64,000 nucleotides of DNA from Epiperipatus broadwayi (Eukaryota; Onychophora; Udeonychophora; Euonychophora; Peripatidae). This document shows positions 1 through 12,500 of the stretch, one piece after another. The notes beneath the pieces were generated by a model, which did no database searches, had not been told where the DNA came from, and saw only the letters and a program-made list of their open reading frames with translations. The DNA is taken from the NCBI GenBank assembly GCA_028023455.1, contig JAQFVV010000013.1:5644001-5708000 (forward strand). Direction: 5' to 3'. The position numbers and the translations under genes were made by a program. Each line of letters opens with the position of its first letter. Positions within the stretch are counted from its first letter, which is position 1.

Positions 1-3000
1 AACTTAATTAGTGTATTCTATCTCTATACTTAGGTTAATATTTTGTAATTTAATCTGTTTTTCATTTATTATGATGGTGTGCCAGCAGAGCCATTGACCA
101 AGCAAATTACTCCCTTTTTTATTTAAATCAAGACGCTGCCATTAATGCATTTTAAATTATAAATTCTGTCCTATTTTATCTCGTTAAATTGCTCATTTGA
201 GGCTATCTTACTATTATTCAACTATTTAATAATTTTGCAGTTAAAATCCATATGTTTATTGGTTTTAACATAATATGAGAGTATGTGTGAGGTCAATGAG
301 TAAATATATAACAAATGCATGATTGCATAATTAACTTATATTTCTTTTAAAACCCCGCAATTATGCATTCTCCCACTTTAAATATGTTTTATTGTTTGCT
401 TAATTTCCAAAGCGTATAATTTTGAGGTTGAGAATGTGTGGACTTTCTTAAAATAAATATATTGGGGAATTGATTAGGCACTTTCTCAAAGTAAGTGAAT
501 CCTTTTTAAAATATTTTATATACTTTATTCAAGTGTTGCTAGTAGGTGTAACAGGTGTTGGGACTGCTTTGCTCCTCCAAAGGGCTTTAAACTGCTAAAA
601 CCGTTTCCCCGTCACTTTCTGCAGTTCCCAGTTAGAGTGTGTACTTGAATTGTCACATATGGGAATTCTACACAGTTGTCACACAGTCGCTAAATACTTG
701 GATGAGTCCAGACTTGAGCTGCCATGTGACACCACTTCCTACGTATCTATGGCAAGACGCCTTCCTGTGTTTCATTTTATTTATTTATTATTTAGTTATT
801 TATTTTGCAAAGCTCTGTGGTTTCAATGTACCACACCCTCCATCCTTTACAGAAATTTCTCACTAGCTCCATCGACCTCCCAATATAATTTAATTATTTT
901 TATGAATATGCATGCCCTAATCACATTCCCATCTTATAGCTTAACGAGCATCAGTCCATTCTATTCTCAAAATCAAGAAGTGTTATATTGAAACCTTACT
1001 GTCTCCAAAACCTTTTTATTCAACTATTTCTGATATTTGCTTAAAGCACCTCGCTTATCTTCACAAACTCTCTTAGGCACATTATCGTAATGTTATTGTA
1101 TTAGCCCGAGGTATAGAGAATTAATTAGCAAGCCATAATGTACATTTTGATTGACATTTGTTTTAAAACACAATTTTAGTTAGTAAACATCAGTGTCTAA
1201 CATATGCAGACAGTGTGCATATTATATATATTTAATAGTTTAATAAATCTTTTAAAGTTACTAAATTTTGATTCTTTATTTACATTTTTGATCTATATCA
1301 CTGTCTCTGTATATATCTTTATACATCTCTTTTGTGCCATCTATAAACGTTAGAGACACAAGCTTATATTGTAGTATAGAGTCTCTTTGTTTCTCCCTGA
1401 TCTCCGGCACCAGTTAAAAGGTTATATTATTAGTAGCATCAGATGCGTTATCACATTGGTGGCGCTGTGGAGCATAGACTTTGGGTTCAAACTTAGGTTT
1501 TCCAGGAAGCAGCCCTTTCTAGTATTAAGTTCAGTATCTGGGTTTAAATTATGCAGTGTTTTAGCGAGGTAAACGAATCTGACCGTTACAATACAAAGAT
1601 AAAGTTTGATAATTTCAAACAATCTTATTTCCAGTCTAAAGTGGCAGTCTCTTCCACTTTCTCTATCCATATTTTGTTAAAAAAATCTCTTATAATAATT
1701 AAATTTAGGGTGATTAGAATGATAATAACTATAAAGCAAAGGCTTCACATATAGGAATGCCTGTTTAAACTATATTCTTTTATTCAATGTCATCATCTTT
1801 CATAGCTTTGCAAGAATTTACAGTATTATTGTCTTCTCTTTCAAACATAACTGCCCCAATTATCTGATACATCAAATCCTTTTGATATTGACCAGCTAAA
1901 GCAGAAATATTTTGTACTAATAAAAATAAAATGAAATATCAAATAAATAAACAAACTACTAGCAGGAAAACTATGTATAAGATTAATTTCTGCCTTCATC
2001 AAGTCTTTAAAGCAAGGAGATTTTATACTAATTTTATCTTGCATATTGACTTATTCCACATCCGGACTCAATATTTCCAATATGATAATTAATGAAATAA
2101 GATCAGATTTTCAAAAATTATACTCTGTGCCTTTTTCTCACATCTTTTTATTTTATGATTTGTAGCTAATTATGGTTTTCCATATCTCTGCCCTACCTTA
2201 AAAAATTCTTCCTTTAAATTATCAATTTCATGACATGAAGGGACAATCTGTTTCACAATTTATGCCATCCGATCAGTATGCTATATAAATGGAGAATTAG
2301 AGTTCAATTCAAAAATAACTGAAATATTCATAACAAAATTTTATACTACTAAGTACAAAGGTGACTGTGATTTCTGCAAATTGTAAACTACTATCTTTAG
2401 CAGTTTTTTAATCAGGCTTTCAGGGATCTTCAAGATCTACTGTAATATTTCACAGTTGCTATTTTAACACTTTCCCCTCATCCATATTGGTGTTGGCAAT
2501 AGTTTTTTATTGCTTTGCAATATAACTGTGTAGATTCATTTGACAACTGATATAATTTTGTATCTTTCTCTTAGCTTCAAATAAAACCTTGGTTAAATAT
2601 CTTCCAATCTCTTCATGCACCTGCATTCCTACATAAATAATCCCTCTCAATAGTTTTTTTAATTAATATTTTAAATCTTTTTAATCCTTTTTTCTTAAGA
2701 CATAGTGCTTATTTAGTTTATCAACTATCCTATTTCGCATATTAATTTTATACAATAAATTTTCCAAAACAAACAAACAAAACAAAACAAATTTTATACA
2801 AAATATATATATTGTTAGCGCTTTGAAAATTATTTGAAAAATTAGCACAAAGATCTATACTAACAGTTATTTGAAAATTATATTGAAAGTCAATATTTTC
2901 TTTTCGCCCTATTATTTAGCAATAAAATTTTACAATAATCAATTAGAATTACGGTATTAATCTTTATAGTGACTACGTATCTTTCTTTTTGCGTGTGATT

Positions 3001-4050
3001 ATTGCTGAGCAGTATATTTTCATATTTTATTGTTTTGAATTGCATTTTTAGGTTCTCCCGAAATGTTTAAAATATTATTAATCAGTTACTAAAACAACTC
3101 TCTTTTTCTTCTCTTTCATCTTTTTTCTTTTTTAAAATTGCAACTTCTTAATTTTTATCAAAATTGTATCTTCTTAATTTTTATCAAGATCGCCCTCCCC
3201 CCATTAAAAAATGAAATGAAAATGTTTTATTCTTCTTAATCTTTGTTTTTGATTTACTATACTTTTCTAGCTAAACATTTAATGATTGTGGCCTTTTCCT
3301 GTCTTGTGATACCGAACTATTCATTTCTATTTGATATTTTCATCCTAGGTTAAGAATACTTAAGAATCTTTTTCTTTTTAGATCCCATTGCCATTTGATC
3401 TGTTTGATTTTTTGACCATGAGTTCAATTATTAAAGAAAAATTTAAACGTAACTATTGTCAAACATTTTGATAATTAGCGTAAATAAATGAAAATAAGAT
3501 ATGGTAGGAATTATTGACCAGTCCAATAACTAGAGGCATACTGGAAGCAGATTAACTATTTTGAGTCTTTTCTTAAGGGCAAAGCCCATCAAAAAAAGAT
3601 CAAAATAAATTTGAAGAGAAGAGTAAGAACCCTTTTTAGACAGATAAAAAAAGCCTCAAGATTATTGAAGCATTATAACAGTGATTGGAAATTAATCTTA
3701 AAAAAATGATTCATCAGATTCCTGATGAATCTCTCTGTCATTGCCACTGGTGAAAAATTGCCCTATCATTTAGTACTCTACTATTATTGTTCACTTTCCA
3801 AATGTTCTTTAATAAAAATAAAAAATATACAGTATAATAAACAACACAATTTCCATGTGGCAAATATCTTGTTACTTAGTTATTACGAATGGCATTAGAC
3901 AAACAGTTCATCAATAATATATATATATATGTATAGTCAAAATTTAAATGCATAGATCTTTTATAAAAATAAATCAAAATGGATGCTTACACTGAAAAGT
4001 TAGTTTTAAGAATGACATTCTAATGATGGTTTATTACCAATTATCAACTA
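1..4050. other. AT-rich non-coding stretch, largely unassigned
   Basis: I see no convincing gene or transposon here. A patch at about 541-760 is clearly richer in G+C than its surroundings and has an open frame of 113 codons (650-991, +), but its protein has no recognisable motif and no supporting splice signals. A small perfect hairpin (9-bp arms, 4-nt loop) lies at about 3709-3731. An (AT)n run sits near 3917-3931. The rest is poly-A/T-rich unique-looking sequence. Confidence 0.5.
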
Positions 4051-4051
4051 G

Positions 4052-4946
4052 TCACATATATAATCTTGTAGATAGGCAGGTGGGTGACGTTATGGCAAAG
4101 TCCGTTTTCTTTCTGATCATCAGTCACATTCAATCTGGGATGCTTTATCATGACTTCATTTGAAACTTCCTCTGATTCATCACTTAACTCTATGAGGTCT
4201 TCTGCACCATCTTTATTACTATGTTATGATTCTCAATTGGATCTTTATCTTGAGTTTCCATATTATAGTCAAGGTTTACTTCAGTCCAGTTTTTTTGAAC
4301 ATGATTTATGTGTCGACAGTAGCTTGCCCTTGATTTGGTTTGTATTTCAATGATTTGATCTGAAATAATCCTTGTTATTATACCATCTGTTCATGTCTTG
4401 CATAGTGTATTATGTACTCATATGTTATCCCCGGCAGCATAAGTATTTTTCTTGATTGCTGGTGGTTTTCCATGGTCAGGCATTAGAATGGACAGCTTGT
4501 TATGCAATTTTCTGCCCATCAATATTTCAGCTGATGATTTCCCAGTGGATGTGGTTGGTGTAATATGTTGGTGCAGCATTGCAATGTTTAGCACCTCGGT
4601 CCCCTTAGAGCACTATCAAAATCTCTACAGTTTCCCCCCTTTACTTGGCATATGTTGTGCAAGTGTAGGTGAGCAATGTGCTTTGATGGCTCCAGGCAAA
4701 AATGGTTATTTAGCTGCCTAACTAGATAAGAGTACTGTAGCCCTTCCTGCTCTTCAGGTCTGCATAACTGGTTTTCAACTTCAATTACTCCTGGTCCTCC
4801 GAAAAGTAATAGTGTGGCCATTTTCGTTATGTCATCTTTAATTTTGTTGACAATGAAGTAATATATTCAATATATTTTGTATATTGTGGCCACTTAGAAG
4901 GGCTATTAACATCGAATTTGAAAATACCTATCTGTGTTGTAGCCAT
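4052..4946 (-). pseudogene. Ty3/gypsy retrotransposon relic: gag fragment joined to integrase C-terminus
   Basis: Minus-strand reading begins at the ATG at 4946 (MATTQIGIFKFD..., followed by a W-P-Q-Y motif), which resembles the N-terminus of invertebrate Ty3/gypsy Gag. After a stop and frameshift near 4830 it continues to 4588 with the Gag pattern of a hydrophobic LLLFGG segment, a CRPEEQEG segment, and H-F/P-S spacing ahead of a QVKGGN segment. Within ten bases, the frame 4582-4418 reads SAEILMGRKLHNKLSILMPD, the hallmark C-terminal motif of gypsy integrases (usual form: S-P-A-E-L-L-M-G-R..L...L..L.P). A degenerate R-H-[IV]-N motif follows near 4300, then acidic residues to about 4052. Protease, RT, RNase H and the integrase core are missing, so this is an internally deleted copy. 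No LTRs were found. It is non-functional. Confidence 0.8.
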
Positions 4947-5324
4947 CTTCCCTGGTAACTAACCAGTAACACCTTTTTTCATTCTTTGTAAGTTTAATCT
5001 GCTTCGTCTTCCCTTTGACTGTCAACTGCACCAATTATATGCTATGTTTGGCTATTATTGATTACAATCACCTATTTTGTTATTACAAACATAAACTAGC
5101 ACATATGTTTAAAAAAGAAATGAACTCTCAGGATGACAGTCAGGTTAAACTATTTAATGACAAATTAGAAAGGTTACAGTGAATAATTATTTACAATTAA
5201 TTATTGTAATAAAATATAATACAAAATTTATACAAGTATTTTTACCATACAATTACATATGCCCTGAGGCTTATTAACAAACAATAATATAGACTGAGAT
5301 GACCATTAATTTTGCTTAGATCCC

Positions 5325-5609
5325 TTCTTCACACCTTCAGTGGGGATTCACTGGGTAAGAAAGCCAGTCCAGGTCTTTCTTAGTAGAGTGTCCAATCTTC
5401 AGTCACAAATACTTTTTATAGGTAGTTCTCCTTCCTGACTGTGAGCATTAGGATCCAGGGTGCATTCCATTCTATTTGGTCATTTATATTTATTCCTATG
5501 CTTATTGGTTTGAAGTGCTGCATGCTCAATCTAGTTTAAATCATGCTTGATCTGAACAAGTCTATAGAAAACTTGTGTGCATGTATTTTAATTCACACAG
5601 CACACAGCA
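5325..5609. other. unassigned G+C-richer patch upstream of the gypsy relic
   Basis: About 5325-5480 is richer in G+C than its neighbours and could be decayed upstream pol or an unrelated repeat. I could not match it to a family, and no open frame stands out. Confidence 0.3.
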
Positions 5610-6625
5610 AAACTCAATCATTTATATATCCAGGATCTTATCAAAAGCTGAACTAAATTACAGTCAGATCATACAAGAGCGCTAATGATATTATTTGGGG
5701 TAAAAAAATTCCACCAATATTTTTATGAAAGAAATTTTAAATAATTATTCTTCTGGGAATTATCAAGAATGAGAAATTAGTTTCTGAACATTTAAATCCA
5801 TACATTAAAATGTATCACCAGTTTGTAATTATCACCTGATATACAGATCAGTCAAATAAATAATGCTTATTAATGCATTATCTCATAGCCCTAATAAAAG
5901 TGAAATGCATAATATAGAGATCAATGTTAATTGTATTAACTTCCTAAATTCAGCAAGATTAAATCATATGGCAGTAGAATTCTGGACATAAGATGAGGAG
6001 TGTAAATAGGTATAAATTGGATTAAGAATGACTGACAGTATTTTGGTAAATGCAAAAGTGCCTTGTTGTGGATAAAATATATATTCTGAAAGACAATCCC
6101 ATAGTAATTCTTTTAAATGTAGAGAAAAGGTATTAAATTACTTCATGAAGGCTATAATAGAAATTGTAAAATAGTTACATATGTACTCAGAGTCAATAAA
6201 AATATTGGAAATAGCAAAAAGTGTCAACAAGTAGTGAGATATTCAATAAAATAATACTAAACATGGTATAAAATTACAAAGCATGGCAGTGTATCCACAT
6301 AGATTATGTAGGACCTTTCAAACAAATAATATTTTTGTTGTAGTCAATGCACACTCTGGCTGAATGAAGTATTGTGTAATAAAAAATACAAATTAAAATG
6401 AAACCATTAACAAGCTGATAGAAATTTTTTGTATCTAGGACTTCTAAAGATGATTACATCTGGAAATTTACAATTACAAGTTTCTGGGAATTTATGAAAA
6501 ATTGAGAAATAAAGCATATTAATATACCATCTGTCAAATAAATTGATCAAGAAGCAATCCAAAAAGTTGAATAAATCAAATATTTATATATTTTCTTCAT
6601 TAATATATGACATCCATGATTAAAA
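5610..6625 (+). pseudogene. Ty3/gypsy pol relic: RNase H to integrase core
   Basis: The frames are badly broken, but ordered motifs of a gypsy pol gene remain on the plus strand. RNase H: ISRILSKAELNYSQI near 5620-5665, then after a frameshift FGVKKFHQYFYERNF near 5697-5740; both are diagnostic of the Ty3/gypsy RNase H domain. Tether: NALSHSPNKSE near 5870-5905, corresponding to the usual N-A-D-x-L-S-R-L-P. The zinc-binding region ends in a decayed CQQV near 6220. Integrase core: WQCIHIDYVGPFKQ near 6285-6327 and VVVNAHSG near 6340-6363, matching H-I-D-[YF]-x-G-P-F and V-D-x-[HF]-S-K-W; the second catalytic-region motifs are recognisable to about 6600. There are many in-frame stops and at least three frameshifts, so this is an old dead insertion. 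It is on the opposite strand from the gag/integrase relic at 4052-4946, so the two are separate insertions or were rearranged. Confidence 0.8.
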
Positions 6626-7780
6626 TGGTTGAATCACAGCAGAGTTAATAATAGAATGTAAATTAAGGTTAATGTGCATACTGAAAAAGTATAGTTCCAT
6701 GAACACATATATCACATTTGGAAAAGGCAGAGCAAAAAAAATTGTTTCTCAAAGAGCAATGCAAAAACTTATAATGAAAGTGGTGGCAAATAATTTGTTA
6801 ACATTAGAAAAAGAACATTGAAATAACCTCCAAAATATGAAAAGTATATGTAATAAAAAGATAGATCATTATTGTCTAAAATTTATATCTCCTCAAAACT
6901 ATATATTAATTTCAGAAAAGCTTTAATTTCTGAAGTCGGGGGATGTCTCTTGTAATACATAATTTAGAGATGTTATGGATACATAACAAATAATTGTGAG
7001 AAATTTTTAAGAAAATTGAAAGTTGTGTAGAACTAATTAATTGCATTTCTGAGAACTAAACAAATCAAGAAGATTATTTAAACAGATATTAGAAAAGTAT
7101 AAATAAATTAAAATAAAGAACTAAATTAATTCAGGTGATAAAGTGCAATTGATTATCATCAGAGAGCATTACCCAGATTAATAGAAATTGTTGACTGTTA
7201 AAAGCTTCAAACTGTCACCCTCCCCCTTTTCATGGATTGAATTTATATGTGAATAACAGATGCCAATTACATAGTGCAATTCTGTGAGATTCATTGAGGG
7301 AAACTGACAGTCATGGAAGAAGTACTATAAGTTAAATGGGCCATCATGGTCTTTATTACTATTTTATAAGTTTCTGGGTGTATGTAAATTTTTATGTAGG
7401 GAGTTTAATAATTATGTACACCATGAATTACTTCTACTGAGTTGTAAATCTAATCCATAGTTTTATTAAACAAATGCAATTTTACCTTACATCTGTTTGT
7501 TTGTGATCTTATTTGGGTGTTTAATTTGAAGAAATGGTAATGATGACTGGGATTTAGATTTGTTCACATTAAGTCATAACACTCATATAAAAGAAATTTG
7601 AAAATAATTTTTCAATAAATGATTTAACAATGAGAAATGTAGTAGTCCAGTAATAAATGATTTATTCTGAATATTAAAAATTAAAACTTTATGATGATTT
7701 AATGACAAGATTAAAATATGAAAAAAAAACTATTAACTTTATTACTAATTGAGTAAAGATATTTGCAATTTGAGAATTTT
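6626..7780. other. AT-rich, no feature recognised
   Basis: This may include the decayed 3' end of the gypsy relic upstream, but I could not follow the reading frame past about 6620. A short C-rich run occurs near 7217-7226. Nothing else is supportable. Confidence 0.4.
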
Positions 7781-8498
7781 TTTTTACAGTTCTGTTGTAA
7801 TCATAGAGACAGTAGTCATCCCTACTCACTAGTGTCATTAAACAGTGATGTTAAATTTGCAAGGATACTTTCACCCCAGTCACAAGATAGAGACTTTGAG
7901 AAAGTCAGAATGACTGATTTACTTTCAAACTCAAATACGCTTAAATGAACCAATCTTATGTGTCTAGAAGTGAAAGCATAAATATATAAACTTCTAAAAT
8001 ATTCTAATATTCGATTTTTTTTCTGCTAATATTAGATGTTTTTTGTGCTAATATTAGCTGATGTTAAATTATGTAATAATCAATAAATTTTACTAGTGAA
8101 GGGTTTAGATTGTAATTATATACAAGGTAATTGTCCCTTCTCATTAGTGCCATTAAACAGTGATGTTAAAACTGCAAGAATATTCTTGATCCAGTCACAA
8201 GATGGAGACTTTGAGAAAATAAGAATGACCATCTTATCAAACTCAAATGCACTTATGTGAATCAATTTTAAGTGTCTAGAAATGAGAGTATGAATATATA
8301 AATCATTTGCTTTAAATGCATTTGAATTTGAAAATAAGATGGTTGTTCTTATTTTTTCAAAATCTCTATTTTATGACTGGGGCAAGAGTATCCTTGTAGT
8401 TTTAACATCATTGTTTAACAACACTAGTGAGAAGGGATGATTATCTTCTATATAATAACAATCCACTTCACTAGTAAAATTTATTGACTATTATATGA
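7781..8498. repeat. foldback repeat: two direct copies and one inverted copy of a ~190-bp unit
   Basis: A unit starting with a CACTAGTG-like core and containing TTAAACAGTGATGTTAAA occurs directly at about 7790-7990 and 8112-8305, and in inverted orientation at about 8305-8490. The second and third copies form a near-continuous hairpin, with outer arms around AATAAATTTTACTAGTGAAG (near 8080) and its complement near 8477. This is the structure of a foldback MITE with a partial direct duplication of one arm upstream. No transposase is present. Target-site duplications were not resolved in this AT-rich context. Confidence 0.7.
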
Positions 8499-9042
8499 TA
8501 TTTTTTGTGTAAAAACTACAATTTTATTTTCACACAATTTTTGCATAATGATTACTTCAAAAGTTTAGATACATTCTATTTCAAAATACTATTACACCAA
8601 TAATATAAAGTTTATTTTGTAAATGTATATTAATATATTTACTAAAATATATTTTATTCATTCCTACAAAACATAAAATATATTCTATCAGATTATGAAG
8701 ACGATTATCAACTATAATGGTGATAAATCTTTGACACAAAGCAATATTTGTTACTTTGCTGAATCTGGTTTTTTATACAGCATATCTTTGTTAAAGCATA
8801 ACTATTGTAAATATTAGCAAATAAATTAGCACATCTGCACATATATAAACATACATCAAACTAATCACTGATTACCATAAATCAGTATATTTACATATGT
8901 AAATTGAAGCTGATAGAAAAAATAATTTAGAGTGTTATAAATTTTTTAAAATTAAAATTGATTATTCTAAGGTCATGCTCAACAAATAAATAAGAAAATT
9001 CAATATTAGACATACATTTGATAGAACATCTAAGTCTAAATC
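8499..9042. other. AT-rich, no feature recognised
   Basis: This lies between the foldback repeat and the Penelope-like relic. It could hold decayed upstream parts of the Penelope-like element (reverse transcriptase), but I could not identify any RT motif. Confidence 0.35.
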
Positions 9043-9525
9043 ATGACTGATATGCCTTACATCCCTGATATATATACAAAAATAACATTGATTATGCACA
9101 AAAACTTTAATATTGGTTTTAGATGTCCCTTATCATTAAATAGATTGATTAACAATTCCAAAGATAAAATTAAAGATGATGATAAAGCTCAAATAGTATA
9201 CACCCTGTATTGTCAATTTTGCAATAACATATTCTATGGAGAGACATTAGCATACTTAAAATCTAAAAATTACTCAGTATATTCATCTATATAACAGCAC
9301 TAAATGCAACAGTGTTTATAGCTTAGAGTTTGTAGACTAAGAGAAAAAATATGGTCACTGCTTTAAATTTGCTGATGCTAAAATTATTTGCTTAGAAAGT
9401 AATCAAAAATGTAAAATAAAGCAGCACGGCACATAATTAATTTTAAGAACTCCATAAATATGAGCCAATAGAATTCTTTTTACAAATACGGGTCATTTAA
9501 TCGAATGATATAGCTAATTTCTAGT
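9043..9525 (+). pseudogene. Penelope-like retroelement relic: GIY-YIG endonuclease domain
   Basis: The open frame 9043-9294 reads M-P-Y-I-P-D, then a linker with SLNRLINNSKDK, then IVYTLYCQFCNNIFYGET. This is the arrangement seen at the start of the endonuclease domain of Penelope-like elements: an L-P-[YF] motif, a K-D linker, then V-Y-x-I-x-C-x-x-C and Y-I-G-x-T. The GIY part is represented by IVY and the YIG part has decayed to FYG. After a +1 frameshift near 9295 the frame reads YGHCFKFADAKIICLESN near 9350-9408, matching the downstream G-H-x-[FI] and E-x-N region of the fold, ending near 9525 with several stops. The reverse transcriptase expected upstream was not recognised, so this is a truncated, inactive 3' fragment. 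Confidence 0.72.
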
Positions 9526-12500
9526 TCAATTTACACATGCAAATATGCTAATCTATGGTAATAAATGACTAATTTGATGTATATTTATATGCATGCTGAT
9601 GTATTTTCTAATGTTCACTATAGTCAAGCTTTGACAAGATATGCCACATCGAAAGACTGGCTCAGTAAATTAACAAATGTTGTTTTGCATCAAAGATTTA
9701 TTTTCATAATAGTTGATAATTGTGTACATACTCTAGTAGAATATATTTTATTATGTAATATCTACAGTATATACATATAATTTAGTTTATTTTTTACTAA
9801 CGTATATATAATACTTATTATTGATATAAAATATTACCTGGTTTTTTTTTTTTGGAAGTACTTTTGGATGACTTTGCTAAAAATATATATATATTATTGC
9901 ATATTTAAAAATATAAATTAAATACTAAGTTTTAAACTGCATTTTATACTTAACACTGACAGTAAAAAATTTGAAAGCATCCTTCTTTTTTCCCTCTACT
10001 TACTCTTTTTTTATGAAGAAAAAAAAATTAAACTTACAAATAGGATTTTTAAAAAATATAAATTTGAGGATATAGATAAAAAGAAAGAGCTTTATGAAGT
10101 TTTTTTTTTAAAAAAAAAAAACCCCAATTAAACATGATAATCCATTTAAAAAACTTTCACAGCAAAAAGATCATTTTGAAAAACAAGTGATACAGGATTC
10201 AATTTTTTGTATATAATCTTTTATATCAAAGTTTCTTTCAATTATATATTGTGATTTAGTAAACTGTATTTGTTATTGATAAGATTTTTTTATAGTATTT
10301 ACTTCCAACATTTAATTTTATTAAAGTCTATATTTGACAATTGTAATGACAATTCAGTTTTCAGCATGAATTATTATTCCAAATCTTATTTATACTTTTC
10401 CTGAATAGTCTTGGCTACTTGGACAATTAGTTTTCAGCTTGCAAATTAAATTCCAATACATGCTATTTCTATTATAATTCAATATTTCTATATTTTTCAA
10501 TTCAAAACTATCTATAATTATTGTTTTCTCAATAATCCTAGTTCCAAAAATCATGGATATTATCTTGTTCGCATAAATATTATTTTAAAAAAATATTTAC
10601 TAATTTTTATGCCATGAATGGATATTTATCTGTTTTTTTCTTGTACTTTGTCCAAGCACACAAAGAGTATTGTTAATGATATTTATTCACCTTATCTAGT
10701 ATTTGTAGTTGTTTTAAACCACTAACTTCTCCAATACTTAATTCTGCTGCAGAACCATCTTTCACTATAATCTCGAGTAATCAGTGGCTGTAAAATGGCA
10801 TTATTTATTGAATCCATATTCAGTGCTATTTTATCCATATCCTCATACTAGGTGCAGTAGATTCAAATCCAAGCTTCTCACTGATGAAGGTTAAAGGTAA
10901 AAAATTAGTTTAGAGTTATGGAGAGAGTATTATTAAATAAGAATTTAATAAGCAGTCATTAGTCATTCAAACTTATAATAGATAACACTATTAAAGTAGA
11001 TTAAATTGTTTGTTCCCAAAAAAATTGTGTAAGTTGGGTTCATAGGAAGTTAATGATTCTCCACATAATCTTATCACTTTTTTTCTTGCAAATTATTAAA
11101 TCTTCATAAATAGGATTAACCTAGTGTTTATCACATATTACTCTAAAGTAGCCAAACGACTGACTGATCCTCTCAAATGTTTCTGTAAATGAATGAAATA
11201 TATTTATATTCATTTACTATTAAACTAGTCTTTCTCTGCTATAAATTATAGAATTAAGATTTATTGAACAATGCTTTTATGTGACTGAAATCTTTCTAGG
11301 TAGTTTTTAAAATATTGTTTGATATGTTTTTTAGCATACGTGTTAATATTTAAAGAAGGGTAACTAGAATTAGTTGTGTTTGTTCATTTTCCTCAAACTA
11401 AAATACAGTGTATGGGAATTTTTTTTTTATATTTTATTACCTCTCTTACTTATATAACTTGTACTTCATTTTTTAATATATTTTCAATAGCTGATTTTGC
11501 TCACATTATTTCCAGCAACCTTTTAATAATTTCAATATGTTGCATTGTATAAGTGACATCTCTACAACACTTTTACAAAATACTAATTTGGTAATAACAT
11601 TATACCATTTTAATTTTATTTCTATAAATATTGACTGCCACATTCTAAATATTATATGCTTCTTGTGATTTTCTATTTCTTTAATATTGTCCAATGAATC
11701 TTTTAATTTATATTATTTAAGCAAATCGTTTTGAATAACTGTGCTACAATCTCTTTCTTATTTACATTGTCTTGTTGAGGAATAATTCCCTGACCTATCT
11801 TATCTAAAATCTTCATTAATCCACTTTACTGTTTTATTCAAATGTTAATATTTAAGTTGTTCAATGACTCTCACTATACATAAACTTATCTACTAATGAT
11901 TGGTTAAAAAGTTTTCATGGATGTCATTTTGAATTTTTGTTTCAGAACTGACATTTTTAATTGCATATAGCATTTTGAAAATTTTGGCACAGTCATGCTA
12001 ATGTTTTTTTTCTTTTAATTATAAATATCATGTCAATTTTGTCTTAATATAACATGAAAGCAGTGTTTATTGATAAGATCCTTTCTGTCAATAATGAGTA
12101 TAGTGTTCTTGTGATAATGAAACATACTATCTCTAATCATTTCTTGCATCAATCATTCACCCACCCCATTTCCAAGATAAATACTAACTGACATGTTTAC
12201 ACCATTGAAATTCAGTTTTTTTCTGATAAAAACGTATAGAAACACATATTTCTTTACAAGTTTTATGATCCTTTTTAAATCATCATAGATTGTTTATTGT
12301 CTATCAAATATTTATTACCCAGTAATGAAAATAAGGGCATAAATATAAACCATTGCAATATTAAATGGCTGGGAGTAAATTTTGTTATCAACTTTCAGTT
12401 ACTAGATCATAATTAGCCAGATGTGTTCTTCTATTGCTAACCATATGAATCTCATAATTTAATTATAGCAATATTCAACACATTTATGAGATCTCAAAAA

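Noticed and set aside
650-991. 113-codon plus-strand frame in a patch richer in G+C
   Set aside because: No motif, no flanking splice signals, and a hydrophobic and His/Ser-rich composition consistent with chance in T-rich sequence.
1460-1494. Possible tRNA-derived SINE head (TGGCGCTGTGG and GGTTCAAACTT)
   Set aside because: The two box-like motifs are only ~13 bp apart, too close for a normal pol III A-box/B-box pair, and no second copy was seen.
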